From assembly GCF_902686445.1 (NCBI RefSeq), contig NC_062218.1, positions 134,525,241 to 134,589,240 on the forward strand: a stretch of DNA of 64,000 nucleotides, given 5' to 3'. A model generated the notes under the pieces. The model was not told where the DNA came from and did no database searches. It was given only the letters and a program-made list of their open reading frames with translations. Made by a program: the position numbers and the translations under genes. Origin of the DNA: Sciurus carolinensis (taxonomy: Eukaryota > Chordata > Mammalia > Rodentia > Sciuridae). This document shows, in pieces, positions 1-12,233 of this stretch (its first letter is position 1; the number at the start of each line of letters is the position of its first letter).

Positions 1-1296
1 GCCCTGTCTGTGGTCTGCAGAACCCCTGTCAGTCTCAGCTCCAGTGACCTCTGTATCTAGCCTTTTGTCAATACCACACTATCTTGATTACTATAGCATT
101 GATACCAGAAGGTGACTCCCATCTCTTCTTTCTTCCTTTTCAAAATTGTTGTAATTCTTTTACCTTTTCACATAAAACTTAGAATAATTTTTTCTGCATT
201 TATAAAAGATCCCTCTCATATTTTGATTAGACTAGTCTTAAGTCTGTAGGCCAATTTGTGGAGAACTGACATTTTTACATTGTTGAGTTTTTCAATCCAT
301 GAACAGGGTCTCTCTCTCCATTTAGGTTTTCTTTGGTCTCTCATTATCAAAATGCAGTTTTCATGATACAAATCCTCCATGTTTTTTGTTTTTTAGATTT
401 TCACCTAAGTGTATTATTTTTCTCTTAGTTTTGTAATGATTTGGAACTTATTTTGGTGTCCAAGAGTTCATTACCAAACTACAGAAACATGATTGATGTT
501 TGTGTTTTGATCCTATGACCCTACTGAAATAATTTTTTAGTTCTAGATGTTCCTTTTAAAGATCTTTTTTTGAATTATCTACATAGGACTGACATGTCCC
601 CACTTTCCAGGCTGCAGGTTTTGTCTGTATTCTTCTTTCTTATTGCACTATCTAGGATTTTCAATGTGAGCTGAATAGTGGTGCAAATGTTCCTAATCTT
701 AAGGGAAAAGAGTTTCCTATGATGGGATTTTATGTTAGCTTTAGGGTTTTTTTGTAGGAGCTTTTCATCAGGTTGATGAAGTTCTTTCCATGTTAGTTGA
801 GAGTTTTTATTTTGCTCTTGAATGGGTGTTCAGTTTTATCATATTTTTTCCTAGATTGCTTGATATGATCATTTATTTTTTTCTGTTCTGTTAATGTGGT
901 GAATTACATTGATTTTTGAATATTGTGCCAACCTGTATTTCCATGATAGGTGTAACTTGTATGTTGTGTGTTATGTTTTTATATATTGCTAGATTAGATT
1001 TGCCAATACTTTCTTGAGGATTTTTTTTTTTTTTTTTTTTTAATGTTCATGAAGGATATTGGTTTATGGTTTTTTTTTTTTTTTTTTCCTTTAACTGTTT
1101 TTGTATGGTTTTCGTATCAGGGTCATGTTGGCCTTGTAAAATGAGTTTGGAAATGTTCCCTCCTCTCTTATTTTGTAAAAGAGATTGTGTAGAATCAGTG
1201 TCATTTCTTCCTTAAATATTTAGTAGAATTTTCCAGTAAACCAGCTGAGCCTGGAGATTTCAGTTTGGGAAGCTTTTAAACTGTGAATTCAAATTC

Positions 1297-1391
1297 TTTT
1301 TTTTTTTTTTCCCCTGGTGGTGCTGGGGAGTGAACTCAGGCCTTGTGCATTGCAAGGCAAACGCTCTACCAACTGAGCTATATCCCCAGCC
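1297..1391 (-). mobile_element. ID-family SINE
   Basis: The poly-T start (3' tail on the minus strand) is followed by the tRNA-Ala-like ID body, with box B near 1333 and box A at 1363-1390 ('accaactgagctatatcc'). A gaattc-like motif lies on both sides, suggesting a short target-site duplication. It sits inside the antisense L1 and so is younger than it. Confidence 0.85.
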
Positions 1392-1694
1392 TTCGAATTC
1401 TTTAATAGTTATTAGGACTTTTCAGGCTATTTTGTTGTAGGTGAGTTTTGGTAGTTTATGATTTGGAGGACATATTAGTGGTTTAATTTGTGTGCATAGA
1501 GTTTTTGTAATGTTTCATTATTTTTTGATGCCTTGAGTGATATCTTTTAAAAATTCCTTTTATGAGTAATTTGTGTGTTATTTCTATTTTTTTTCTGCCA
1601 ATCTCATTAGAGATTGATCACTCTTGTTGATATTTACAAAGAGCCAACTTCTTCACTGATTTTTCTCAATTTTTTTGTTTATACTCAGTTTCAT

Positions 1695-1739
<45 letters not shown>

Positions 1740-2342
1740 TTTTTATTTTGTTATTTCCTTTCTTCTTGCTTTGGGCTTATTTCACTCTTATATTTTCAAC
1801 ATTGGAATTTTTTTAGTATTCCATTTTACTTTACCTATTGTGTTTGATTGCATCTTTTTGTATAGTATTTTTAGTGGTTATTCTAAGGGTTGTAATAAAC
1901 ATCCTTAACTTTTCAGCCTACTTAGATCCAGTATTTCATTATTTCAAATTGAATGTCAAGCTCTTAGTGTCAAAGGAGTCCCCTTTCTCTTTTTTATATT
2001 GTAGTTGTCTTTTATACACTTGTATACATTGAAATTCCATTAGACAGTGTTATAATTCCTCTTTATTTTAAAGTATGCAAGACACTAGTCTTATTTTTCC
2101 AGACATATGCCATTCCATTGCTCTTCCTTTGTTTCTGATGTTCAAAAAGTCCTTCTAGTATCATTTTCCTTCTGAAGTACTTTTTAGCTATCATCTTAGG
2201 TTAGGTCTTCTGGGTATACGTTCTTTAGTTTTTCTTAATCTGAGAATACCTTTATTCTTCCATAATTCTTTCTTTTTTATTATTTTTAATTAGCTTATAA
2301 TAGTTGTATCATGGGATAAAGTGTGAAAATGTGCAATGTCTT

Positions 2343-2348
2343 CAGAAT

Positions 2349-2391
<43 letters not shown>

Positions 2392-2476
2392 GGTACTGGG
2401 GATTGAACCCAGGGCCTTGTGCTTTTGAGGTAAGCACTCTACCAACTGAGCTATCTCCCCAGCCCCAGAATTCTTT
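2343..2476 (-). mobile_element. ID-family SINE with 11-bp target-site duplication
   Basis: The element at 2351-2465 has a long poly-T tail at its left end, then 'gcggtactggggattgaac' and 'accaactgagctatctcc'. Both flanks carry cagaattcttt (2343-2353 and 2466-2476), a perfect 11-bp target-site duplication and the mark of L1-driven retroposition. Confidence 0.92.
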
Positions 2477-3107
2477 AAGGATAGTTATGCTGGAAATAAA
2501 AGTCTGGATTGACATTTTATTTCTTTTAACATATTAACAGTGTTTTCCCACTTCCTTTGGATTCTTTGGTTTTCATAAGAAATCTGCAGTTATTTGAATC
2601 ATTGTCCCCCCCTATAGGTAAACACTGTTTTTCTCTGACTTTCAATATTATTTTGTCTATGGTTTTCAGCAGTTTGCTGATAGCATGTATGGGAGTATAT
2701 TCCTTGGGATTCATCCTATTTGCGGTTGACCATGCTGTTAAATTTGTAGGATTTTATTTCTCACAGAATTGGGGAAGTTTTCACCCATGATTTACTCACA
2801 TATTTAAATATACACTCTCTTCTTCTGGGACTTGAATGTTAGTTTTTTTGGTATTTTTCCACAGACCTCTAAGACTCATTTCATTCAACATATTTTTACT
2901 CTCTGTGGTTCAAATTGTGTAATTTCTGTAGGTCTGTTGTTGAATTCATGGACTTACTCGTTTATCAAGTCTGTTCTGCTATTGAGCCTATCCAAGGAGT
3001 TTTAAAAAGTTTGTTATTGTCTCTTTCAATTCTATAACTTCCCTTTGATTATTTAAAAAAAGTCTTCAATTTCTTGCTGAGACTGTTTCCATTAATTGCA
3101 AGGCATT

Positions 3108-3250
3108 TGCCCTTATTTTTATTCATTTATTTATTTTTATTTTTTATTTTTATTTTTTTTTGCGGTACTGGGGATCAAACCCAGGGCCTCGTGCTTGCAA
3201 GGCAAGCACTCTACCAACTGAGCTATCTCCCCATCCCTGCCCTTATTTTA
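3108..3250 (-). mobile_element. ID-family SINE with 12-bp target-site duplication
   Basis: The body at 3152-3237 closely matches the copy at 2351-2465. The duplicated target tgcccttatttt occurs at 3108-3119 and 3238-3249. An A/T-rich tail, 3120-3160, lies at the left end as expected for a minus-strand copy. Confidence 0.9.
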
Positions 3251-3389
3251 TCAAGTATTTTTATGATAACTTTTTAAATCATTGTCAGATAATTCCAATA
3301 TATGTGCTATTCCTACCTTAATGTCTATTGATTGTCTTTTTTCCAGAAGAGTGGAGATTTTCCTGGTTTTTCATATGCCATATATGTTA

Positions 3390-3718
3390 GTCAGCTTTCT
3401 GATGCTGTGACAAAATACCTGAGGTAATCACCTTATAAAGAGAAAAGGTATATTCTGGCTCATGGTTTCAGTCCTAGGATTACATGGCCCCATATCATGG
3501 TGGGGAGTTGTAGCAGATAGGTGTAGGCGATAGGAAGCAAAAAGAGGTAAAGGAGGAGACTTGTGTCCCAATATCTCCTTCAAGGACACCCCCTACTGTG
3601 ACCAAACTTAATCTCACTAGGCCCCACTTTCTACAGGGTATACCACCTCTCAGTAACACCATGGGCTATTCAATACATGGAACTTTGGGAGACACTCAGG
3701 ATGTAAATTATAGCACCA
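3390..3718 (-). mobile_element. MaLR-type LTR (MLT1/MST-like), antisense
   Basis: It begins 'gttagtcagctttctgatgc', then 'gacaaaatacctgagg', and ends with the 'tgggagacactcagg...tatagcac' type of terminus. This is the antisense layout of a solo MaLR long terminal repeat. No retroviral coding sequence is attached. Confidence 0.7.
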
Positions 3719-4355
3719 AATAATTTTGAACATTTTGAAATTATGCTATGATGCTTTGGGTCTTGTTTAAATGCTGTGGAGGAAGTTGATATTTTTGTTC
3801 CTTGAGCATCAATTCTGTTAGGTTCAGGCTGCAAGTCCATCATGCCTATGGATTATGGATGCAATGTCAGGTCCACTGTCTGAGCCTTTTCACTGATACT
3901 CAGATCAGTCCCATGTATGCATCACCCTGGAGCAAGCCTGGGACCTGGGCTTTGATATGCCTTCATATGTCATTTCCTAGAGCCTATGATTTGTCACTTA
4001 GGGTCAGATCCATATGCATAGCTCAGGGTGGGCCCAGGAAATTATAAACAATATTCTGATATCAATTTCCTGAGCTCCACTGTCTCTGCCAACTCCTTAG
4101 CACTTTCTAGTTTCCTTTCTAGCCTCTCTGGTCAGGAAGCCAGGTCTTTATTTATCCTGCTCTTCTGCACACTACACTCATGTTAGAACAGAGAGTAGAA
4201 AAAGCAATGGACTTTCATTTCACCCTTTTGGTACACACAGCTCCTCCAAGTGGAGAATCAGGCTCCCTTCCTTCAGAGTTTCCTGGTGCCTGTGATCTGT
4301 CATGGGTGAGATGTGAGAGAATGGAGAAAAGAAAAAGGAAAGAACTCAGGGGTTG
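3719..4355. other. Intronic sequence, nothing recognised
   Basis: No repeat family, splice-flanked coding frame or RNA gene could be identified here. The open frames lack splice signals and recognisable protein content. Confidence 0.5.
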
Positions 4356-4548
4356 CTATAATTTGGATCTGGAATAACCCCCAACTGTCCATGTATTAAA
4401 GTCAGTTCCCAGCGTGGCACAGTTGGCAGATGGTGGAGCTGTTAAGATACGGGATCTAGTGGGAGGTCTTCAAGTTTCGGGGGCATGCCCTTAAAGGGGA
4501 TGTTGGGATCCTAACCCTTTATTTTCTTCTTCTTCTTCTTCCTTTTTT

Positions 4549-4583
<35 letters not shown>

Positions 4584-4760
4584 TGTGTGTGTGTCCTGGC
4601 CATGAGGTAAATGACTTTGCTTCATCCCATGCTCCTGCCATGGTGTGTTGCCTCGCCACAGGCCCCAGAGCAACAGGCCAACCCACCATGGACTGAAACC
4701 TCCTTATAAGTTGATGAGCTATTTTTAACAGTATCAGAAAGCTGATCAACAGGGGTTTTT
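4356..4760 (+). mobile_element. Rodent MT/ORR1-like MaLR LTR with internal simple repeats
   Basis: The LTR opens 'gctataatttggatctgg', has 'gcatgcccttaaagggga' and 'tgttgcctcgccacaggc', and closes with 'ccatggactgaaacctcc' and a 'gaaagctgatcaac' terminus. A CTT/poly-T tract and a (GT)n run at about 4523-4594 have expanded in its middle. It is a solo LTR without coding capacity. Confidence 0.82.
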
Positions 4761-5194
4761 CCCACTTTCTGTACATTAGGAGATGCTTTTCCCCTTCTTG
4801 AGCCTTAGTGACAGAGTCTCTCAAGCTCTCTCTGTATCCAGCGCCTACTTCTGGGGTTTGAATTGCCTGGTATCTAGACTGAGGAATATTGGAGGATAAA
4901 AAAAAAACAAACAAAAGGTAAACTCACTGCTAGTTTGGTTACTTCAAATTCTGGTCTTCTTTCCCAGTCTTCATGTCATTTAGTTCTCAGAGTCTTCAAA
5001 TAACTGCTCCATGTGCACAGACCGTGGTATGATTGCACAGTACTATACAAGGTAGAGTAGGCTCATACTTTCTCACCTGGAACTGGAGACTTGCTGCTGC
5101 CGGGTGTGGGGGAGCAACAGTCTTCTAGGCATTGGTTAGTGTTTTTGTTCTCTGTTGGACTGGTAAATTTTAACTCGAAGAGGTTCTTTCTGAC

Positions 5195-5520
5195 CCATGG
5201 TTCTAATCCAAAGTCAGGGGACTGCATCTGGCGATGGCCTTTTTTGCTGACAGAGTTCTGAGGCTGCATGTGACATTGAATGGCAAGAGATAGGGGGTGT
5301 ATGTACATGTATTTGTGTGTGTCTTGATTGCTTTTCCTCCTTTATAAAGTCGCCATGATTCATTTATTACTTTGTCTAATCCTAATCACCTCTCAAAGGT
5401 TCCTCCTCTAAACACCATAGTTAGATTATTTTTCCACCTTCTTAACACCTCACAATGGGGATTTAATTTCAACACATAAATCCTTGGGGAACCCATTTAA
5501 ATCATATTGAAACCATAGTG
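5195..5520 (-). mobile_element. MaLR-type LTR, antisense, 5' part missing or decayed
   Basis: The phrases 'gggactgcatctggcgat' and 'aatcacctctcaaaggttcc', and the 'catattgaaaccatag' end, are the antisense signature of an MLT1/MST-like LTR. The left boundary is unclear. 4761-5194 upstream has no feature I can name. Confidence 0.62.
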
Positions 5521-5869
5521 GGCAGATTCTGATCTTGGGATGGAGTTTTATGAGCAAAAACACAGGTATAACCAAGTTCCTCCTGAGTAAGGTGTTTCAT
5601 AGAGAGAGGGGAGAGGGGCCTCTGCCTTCACACGTGTCTTCTTGCAGTTCTGACAACATGCCCAGAGTGGTGGATGGGAATTGGGTCTCATCAGCCCCTC
5701 CTAAGACCCTCCAGGAGTGTCCCATTTCAGAGAAGAGAGCATTTGAAGGCTCCATGCAATCTGTTCCTGCCCACTTCTCTGATATTGTGTCTCCTACCTC
5801 CTCATCTTTCATCTCCACATTCCTGTCCCATTGGCCTTCTTTCCCTTCCTCAAACATGGCAGATTTGTT

Positions 5870-6110
5870 CTGACCTCTGGGTCTTTGCAGTCCTATCTAC
5901 CTTGAACCTGCTTGCCTGGATCTCTGAATAACTGACTCCTTCTTGTCATTCAGCTTTGGCTCCAAAGTCACTTCTTCCAGGAAGCCCTCCTTTCCCCATT
6001 CCCCATCACTTTATCCTGAACTGTTGTCTTCATGGTCCCATTGTTTTTTTATATTTCCCTGTTTATTTCTTGCTCACTTGGCTAATGCTTATTTGCCCTA
6101 CTAGGTAGTA
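5870..6110 (+). mobile_element. L2 LINE 3' fragment
   Basis: 'gtcacttcttccaggaagcc' followed by a stretch resembling the L2 end (cttgctcacttgg...) marks an old L2 copy in the sense direction. It is non-coding. 5521-5869 and 6111-6695 hold nothing I recognise. Confidence 0.65.
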
Positions 6111-6695
6111 TTCCCCTGGTCTGCATCCAGCCTCAGGTCACAGATGTTGGCCTTGGGAGTACATGTGTATGGCCACATCTATATGGTGCTACTGTCAAGG
6201 TGGAGGTCAGAGAGGTGGACTCACTGGGCCAGAGATCCTTGGGGCTCTTTCTGGTTAAGGGGACTATGTAGGAGGCAGCTCTATCTCTGTTGATAACCTT
6301 CGTGACCTCACCTTGGGGTTCTCTGACTTGAATACCCCACCCAACCCCCTTTCAAAAAACACAATGACGTGAGAGGCAGACATCTGGGCATCCCAGCTTC
6401 TGCCTCTGTGTGGGCTTCCAGTTTACTCTATACTTCCTTTCCTGAAACTGGCCAGCAGTCAACTTTGCTGGGCTTTGCTTCCAGGTTCCTCTGCAGTAAG
6501 ACCCTGAGCCTGGAGTCTGAGGGCCACCTTGGGAGAGTGCCCACGGTTAGGTGTGCAGATCTGTCTCCTGAGGCCTGCCCTTCCTCCTTTTCTTGGCACA
6601 GCATGCTGCGAGCAAGGATATCTGCATCCCTCTCGCTGTTCAGCTCTCTGGCTTCCCCTCTCTCTCTCTTGAAAAGTTCTGCTGGGACTATCGGA

Positions 6696-6825
6696 GGCTG
6701 TGGATGTGGGTCAGTGGTAGAGTGCTTGCCTAGCATGCTTGAAGCCCTGGGTTCCATCCCCAGTAGTGCAAAAAACAAAAACGAAACTAACGAACAAACC
6801 AACAAACAAACAAAAAGAAAAGAAA
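6696..6825 (+). mobile_element. ID-family SINE
   Basis: 'ggctgtggatgtgggtcag' (box A) and 'ccctgggttccatcccca' (box B) are followed by an A-rich tail of CAAA/CAAAA units (6769-6822). It lies in the sense direction. It creates the middle of a long spurious open frame spanning 6369-7214. Confidence 0.88.
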
Positions 6826-7139
6826 GGACACTGCCAGAGTCTGCAGGGCAGATGGGGAGGGGTCTTCCTCAGATTGTGTCCCCTTCCCAGAGGGTAGGTT
6901 GGCTTCCAGTTCAGCGTCACATGCAGAATTCAGTGTTCTCAAACCCAGTGTACTCAGGAAGGAGGCGCTTGAAACCTGTTTTTCTCCCTCAGTTACCTAG
7001 CATGGCCCCGGGTGCAGTGGGGCAGATCTGTGTGCAGTTTCCTCTCTGTAGTGGTGGCTTCCACTTGCTGTGGGCAGCCCTCTGGCAACTCCCCCATTCC
7101 AATGTAGGCTCCAGGAAGAGCCCAGGTTCCGCAAACCTG

Positions 7140-7285
7140 AATCAACTGGTCCTTATGTATTTGACCCTGGAAGAATCATACCATGTCTTGGAGTCCCAGT
7201 TTCCCACTCTGTAAAGTGGGAATAATCAGACTAAGCTCAGACACTTTGCCTTCTTTATCTTCTTTTTAATTCCTTGATAACTCTG
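7140..7285 (+). mobile_element. MIR SINE fragment
   Basis: 'cccagtttcccactctgtaa' and 'gtgggaataatcagac' match the MIR core region in the sense direction. Confidence 0.65.
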
Positions 7286-7289
7286 TAAA

Positions 7290-7540
7290 GTAGTTAGTAC
7301 AGTCCTGTGCTGCCAATATATCCAAAGTATTACCATTTCAACCTGTAATCAGCACTTTAAAACTATCTGTGAAATATTTTACTTTTATTTTATTTTTTTT
7401 GTTTAGTACTAACTCTTTGAAATGCAGTGTGTATTTTATACACAGAGCACCTCTCAATTCAAACCAGCCACATTTCAAGTGCTCAGTAACCCCATGTGGC
7501 TCATAGTTACTGTACTGGGTAGTGCAGCTTCAAAGTATCT
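7290..7540. mobile_element. Fossil DNA transposon, hAT-like non-autonomous element
   Basis: The stretch resembles a common mammalian element whose end reads 'agccacatttcaagtgctc' then 'catgtggctcatagttac' (7467-7513). It has no transposase. The exact family name is uncertain. Confidence 0.55.
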
Positions 7541-7714
7541 AACACTTTAGATATTTAACTTTGAAGCTCCAACAATAAACAGTTTAGCATTGGTATAAGA
7601 ATAGACTGCTAGGAAAAATAGAATTTATCTGTGATATTACTGAAACTGAGGTTTTCTTTGCAAGCAATTAAGGATGGTTTGTAGCATAATCCATGAAGAA
7701 AAAAATATATATAC

Positions 7715-7905
7715 AGTTATACACTGCATAACATTTGATCAATGACAGATTGCATATACAATGATGGCACCACAAGGTTACAACGCTTAGTGATGTAACT
7801 GTCTTGGTCTTGGTTTGCATAAGTGTGTTCTATGATGTTTACATGGAGACAGAATCACTTAATGATGCATTTCCTAGAATGTATCCTGTTACTAAGTGAT
7901 GCACT
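7715..7905. mobile_element. Fossil DNA transposon fragment with terminal inverted similarity
   Basis: The left end 'gttatacactgcataac' and the right end 'gttactaagtgatgcac' resemble the termini of a short mammalian DNA element whose ends read 'catcacttaacgac'. The internal part is non-coding. The family (Tigger-type or other) is uncertain. Confidence 0.5.
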
Positions 7906-7990
7906 CTGCCATTTTATTGGTGAGAAAACGGAGGCTGAAAGAGGTCAAGTAGCCTGAAAGTGATGGAGCAGACCTAAATCTAAAAGAATG
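7906..7990 (-). mobile_element. MIR SINE fragment, antisense
   Basis: 'ggtgagaaaacggaggctg' followed by 'gaggtcaagtagcctg' is the antisense MIR core. 7991-8690 downstream has no feature I can name. Confidence 0.6.
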
Positions 7991-8689
7991 AAAAATTAGT
8001 GAGGTGATGACTGTGTTAATTAGCTTGATTGAATTGTCCTACAATATGTACATAGATCAAAAACATCACATTGCATTCATAAATATATATACTTATTATT
8101 TGTCCATTAAAAATGAATTACTATTTAAACAGGTCTCATACAGGTTTCAACTGGGGTGAGACGTTTCCTTCAGCCCAGGGGATTCAGGAATGGCAAAGCT
8201 AGGTTGGGTGTCTGAGCAATGCCCTCAGTTCTCTGGAGGGCAGAGGTAGGTGAGGCCCCCAGAAGCTCTGCCCAGGTGTTTTTGCAGCAGGGACCAGTTT
8301 ATCCTGCTGGAGTCAGGGTGAGGAGCTGGGTCTTTCCCCAGCTGGGAGGTCTGAGCCAGTGGCTGCAGCCTGGGGAGGCCATCCATGTTCACAACTTGTG
8401 CTCAGCCTGTGGGAAACACCCTCCTGCTCTGGCCTGCGGGGCCTCTCCGACTTTTAACCTTCTTCTTTTGGCTCTGTACAGATGAAGGGTTTTCTCCAGG
8501 GCCAGAGCAATATTGCTTTATCTGTCTGCTGGCGTTCATTTCCCAGACTGTTTCCGAATTAAGTTTTATGTATGAGCATTCTTAAATAATATCATTGTGT
8601 TTATTTGGATCTCAGCTTTAAAGTACATTTTTGAGTGTGCACATCATTCCTCCAGTACCAGGGCCTCCTTTACAAAGGGATTTATCCTA

Positions 8690-8815
8690 AGTTTGAGGAA
8701 CATTTTCTAAAGTCTGCTCTGCAAAAGGCCCTGTGCTCAGTGCTAGGGACATAAAAATGAAGGAGACTGTTCTGTCCTCAGGCAGGTCATAGTCAGGGGG
8801 ATGAGGAGGAAAGAT
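8690..8815 (-). mobile_element. L2 or MIR 3' fragment, antisense
   Basis: 'ccctgtgctcagtgctaggg' followed by 'acataaaaatgaaggagac' is the antisense end typical of L2-like repeats. It is strongly decayed. Confidence 0.5.
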
Positions 8816-9035
8816 CAGCCAAAAAGGTTGTTGCCAAGGTAACGTCTAGAAGTGCTATGATAGGATGTTGTTCTCTGTGGTTTTTTTTTTTTTTTGGTAT
8901 ATTCACAACTAAACATTGTTTTTGAACATGTAAAATATATGCTCAATGTCCTTGAAATCAAAACAGTGTAGAAAAAAACATGCATATATGCCCCAAACAT
9001 GAAACCTTACCATTTGTGATAACCACTCTAGGAAA

Positions 9036-9500
9036 CATAATGCTCTCCCCAAAGATGTCCAGGTCCTTCTCCCTGGAACCCATGAATATGTTGTATTCTA
9101 TGGTAAGGGGGAATGAGGATTGATGATGAAATTAAAGTTGTTGATTCATTGACTTTTGGAAAAGTAGGCCCAAGGAAATTGTAAGGATTCTTAACAGTGG
9201 AAGAGGGAAGTAGAAGGTTCAGAGAGACTGGAAGATGCTGCTGGCTTTGAAGATGGAGAAAGAGGATCCAACTAAGCAATGCAGGAGGCCTCTAGAAGCT
9301 GGAAAAGACAAGGAAACAAACTCTCCTTAGAGCTTCCACAAGGAATGTAGCCCTTCCCATGCTCGACTTTAGCCTAAGGAGATCCATTTTGGACTCCTGA
9401 CCTCTAGAACTATAAGATAATTAAGTTTATATTGTTTTAAGCTGCTAAGTTCGTGGTGATTTGTTACAGCAGCAATAGAAACTCAGCCACCACTAATATT
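9036..9500 (+). mobile_element. MaLR-type LTR (MLT1-like), sense
   Basis: It starts around 'ccaaagatgtccaggtcc', contains 'gaggcctctagaagctgg' and 'ggactcctgacctctagaac', and ends with 'gtgatttgttacagcagc'. This layout is that of a complete MLT1-type LTR. Confidence 0.75.
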
Positions 9501-9559
9501 TTGGTGACCATTTTCCATCCTGTGACACATATAACTTTTTATAAATGAGATCCTGTTAT

Positions 9560-9728
9560 TCTTGCTCTTTTTAAAAAATTATTTATTTTTTAATTTTTTT
9601 ACAGACTGCATTTTGATTCATTGTACACAAATGGGGTACATCATTTTGTTTCTATGATTGTACATGATGTAGATTCATACCATTTGTGTAATCATACATG
9701 TACATAGAGAGTAATCTTGCTCTTTTTA
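9560..9728 (-). mobile_element. 5'-truncated sciurid LINE-like 3' end, 14-bp target-site duplication
   Basis: The element at 9574-9714 reads, on the minus strand, into 'ccccatttgtgtacaatg' and then an A-rich tail. It is flanked by tcttgctcttttta at 9560-9573 and 9715-9728. It shares its 3' end with the copy at 55183-55463. Two copies with the same 3' end, different 5' cut points and their own target duplications imply LINE-type insertion. Confidence 0.75.
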
Positions 9729-9734
9729 TTAGCT

Positions 9735-9960
9735 TATTTACTGTAGGTTTATTTTTGATCGCTCTTCTGGCTTCTTGACTTAAATGCTCATTTCATTAAT
9801 TTTCATTCTGTTTTATAATTATGAAGCATTTAAGGCTGTGAATTTGCTCCTGATGCTGGCTTTGGTCTCACCTACAAATTTTGATATTCTGAATTCTCAC
9901 TATCATCATTTCAAAAAAGTACTTAGGGATTTTGACTCTGATAACCTAAGAGCTATTTAG
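9735..9960 (-). mobile_element. L1 ORF2 fragment, antisense
   Basis: 'catttaaggctgtgaatttg' and 'cctacaaattttgatattc' are familiar antisense ORF2 phrases of old L1M copies. The target of the insertion at 9560-9728 lies just upstream. Confidence 0.65.
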
Positions 9961-10297
9961 GGAAAAGTTTAAAAAACTTTCAAGTGTTTGAGTTTTAGTC
10001 TGTTAACCTTTGATGTTAATTCCTAGTACAATCCACGTATTCTCAAAAGTCAACATCTGTGGGTTTAAATCAGACCTCGCTAACATTTACATTCAAATTT
10101 CACCATATCAGAGATATCCCACCCCTAACTAGCACAGATCCCAGTTTTCTGCAAAGGCCTGTTTCTCCTACTACCACCGTTCCCTTCAAACATTTCTGGG
10201 CATCTCCAGATTCCCCAGTCTGTGGAGTCTGTCTGCGTTCCTCCTACCATGTCTGGGCATCCATCATGTCCCAGCCAGCATCCCAGGCTCTGAGGGT

Positions 10298-10675
10298 GTC
10301 TTAGTCTATTTGGGCTTCTATAACAAAATACCATAAACTGGATAACTTAAATGCAATAGAACTTTATTCCTCACAGTCTGGAGCCTGCAAAATCTAAGAT
10401 TAAGGCATTACCTGATAAGGTATCTGGTGAAGACTCACTTCCTGGTTCACACATGGTATATTCTTGCTTTGGCTTCATTTGATGGAAGGGTCCAATAAAC
10501 TCCCTCAGTTCTCTTTTTTAAAGACACTAATCCCATTCATGAGGGCTCTACCCTCCTGACCTAGTCACCTCCCAAAAGCCCGACTTCTTCAAGCCATCAC
10601 TTTGGAGATTAGGATTTCAGCGTATGAATTTTTTTTTGGGGAGGTGAGATATAAATATTCAGACCATAGCAATAG
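10298..10675 (-). mobile_element. MaLR-type LTR (MLT1-like), antisense
   Basis: 'gtcttagtctatttgggctt', 'taacaaaataccataaactg', 'actaatcccattcatgaggg' and the terminus 'cagaccatagca' give an almost full-length antisense LTR. No coding sequence is attached. Confidence 0.82.
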
Positions 10676-12233
10676 GGTGTCAGGCACCTTCTACAGTTAC
10701 CAAACTCTGGCAGAATGGGAAGAACTGGTTTCCATGGAGACTTGATACAGATGCTCTGGTCCAGGCCAGACACCCTGAGCTATGAGCACAGAGGCACCCT
10801 GGATGTTCTGAGCCTTGGAGGATTTTGAAATTGCCTTTGTCTCCTGGTGTTTGTTCAGCTTTTGTAAATGTTAGGTGGGCTTTTGAAGAGAATGTATGTT
10901 CTGTGTTATAGGGTCAGTGCAGTATGAGGGAACCACTAGCCTCTGGTGTCATGGAAACCAAAGAGCCAGAGAGATGCCCAAAGCAGAGGGTATGAAGGCC
11001 TCAGGTGGCCATGGTAAGGAGGGACAGAGGCTGTGGGTGCTGGGTTCAGGGAGAGGGACTGTGGTGGCCAACCTGCTGAGAAGGGTGAATGTGAAGGGGA
11101 GGAAAGGTTTTGGTGGTACCTGGAGCAGGAAGGAGGTTGTTGTTGTTCAGGAAGGGAAGAGCAGGCATGTTGCCAGACTGAGGATAGACCCTGGAGCAGA
11201 GGTGGCTGAAGGGACAGCAGGAAGAGGGAATAAATGATGCATTGAGACTCTTAAGGAAGTCAGGTGGTGGGATGGGGTGTCTAGGCTTGGGGGAGTAGCT
11301 TTTTGTCCTCTGAGATTGTGTTAAGAGGTGTTAAGTGACTTCATCAGCTGGTGTGGGGAAGTTGAATATTATAATGTAAGAGCCAAAGTCATCTCTGGGG
11401 TGTCAAGTGGGGGTTTTGAGGAAAGGTCCAAGGAGACAGTATAGGCTCCAAGGATGTGAGGAGGGCACTGTCAAGAGAAAGGTGTGGCAGGCTGTGCTGA
11501 GGGGCTACTGGCAGGGAGGGGGTGAAGATAGGGCCTCCCAGCTTCCCCAACCAGCTTCCACTCTTGGTTCTTGGCAAGGAGAGGCAGAGTCTGGCAGTGA
11601 CCTTAGGTTGTGGCTTTGCTGGGAGGGCATGGTGGGAGGCTAAGGGTACAGGGTTTGGGGATCCTGTGTGATAAGGTCAGGGGATTCATCCTGGGAAGGC
11701 AGGAGAGGCCAAGATCAATTTCTGTAAATGTCTGTATATACTTGTAAAGAATATCCATTTGCTTTCAGTAATAAGTTGTCATGTGCACCCATAAATCAAC
11801 CTTAGTCATTTTATTATTAAAATAGCAGATGCCCCTCTGCAGGGGTCTGTGAGATCTGTCATATGCTAAGAGTGGCTTGTTCAAGTTTTCCTCAAATGTT
11901 GTTCTTGGACCATTTTCTCTTCATATTTCTAAGAGCCATAGATGCTGTGTGACACGGTTTGAAAAACTTGGTGATAGGGTATTTTCACTGTGTGTTCTTG
12001 AACCAGAAGTCTCTTGGAGACTTTTAGTATTTCTTGCTCAGAATTATGTTTTATGTCATTAAACACACCTTGCTTTCTGTGTCTGTGTTTTTTTTTTGCC
12101 TCTCTTTTTAGCAGGTTTTAGGTATACCTTTTAAATAGCATGGCAGTTAAATAAAAAAAAAAATCTGATCATCTTCAACCACAAGGTAAAACCCACTGAC
12201 AGTTGACTTTGGTGATACAAGTGGTCTGTGATT
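10676..12233. other. Intronic sequence without assigned repeats
   Basis: Purine-rich on the + strand around 10970-11660, with several overlapping short open frames but no splice-flanked coding signal. Short A and T runs occur at about 12090 and 12150. No identifiable gene or RNA. Confidence 0.5.

Larger units (their letters stand above)
1..3370 (-). mobile_element. Ancient L1 (L1M/HAL1-like), antisense, interrupted by three SINEs
   Basis: Read on the minus strand, this is LINE-1 sequence with many stops. 240-1290 corresponds to the reverse-transcriptase part of ORF2 (for example the antisense phrase 'ttcaatccatgaacaggg' at 291-308 and 'gaattacattgatttttg' at 901-918). About 1600-1690 is further 5' in the element. 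1870-3370 resembles the HAL1/L1M 5' region ('cacagacctctaagactc' near 2860). It is too decayed to encode anything. Poly-T runs and ID SINEs break it at about 1297, 2351 and 3120. The jump from the RT to the HAL1-like part may be an internal deletion or two insertions. Confidence 0.8.

Noticed and set aside
1297..3237. tRNA-like box A and box B motifs, also at 6696 and 63165
   Set aside because: They belong to ID SINEs with A-rich tails and target duplications, not to functional tRNA genes.
6369..7214. Longest open frame in the window (281 codons, + strand)
   Set aside because: It runs straight through an ID SINE and its A-rich tail, has no recognisable domain or splice context, and an opposite-strand frame is open over the same bases. 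It is a chance frame.
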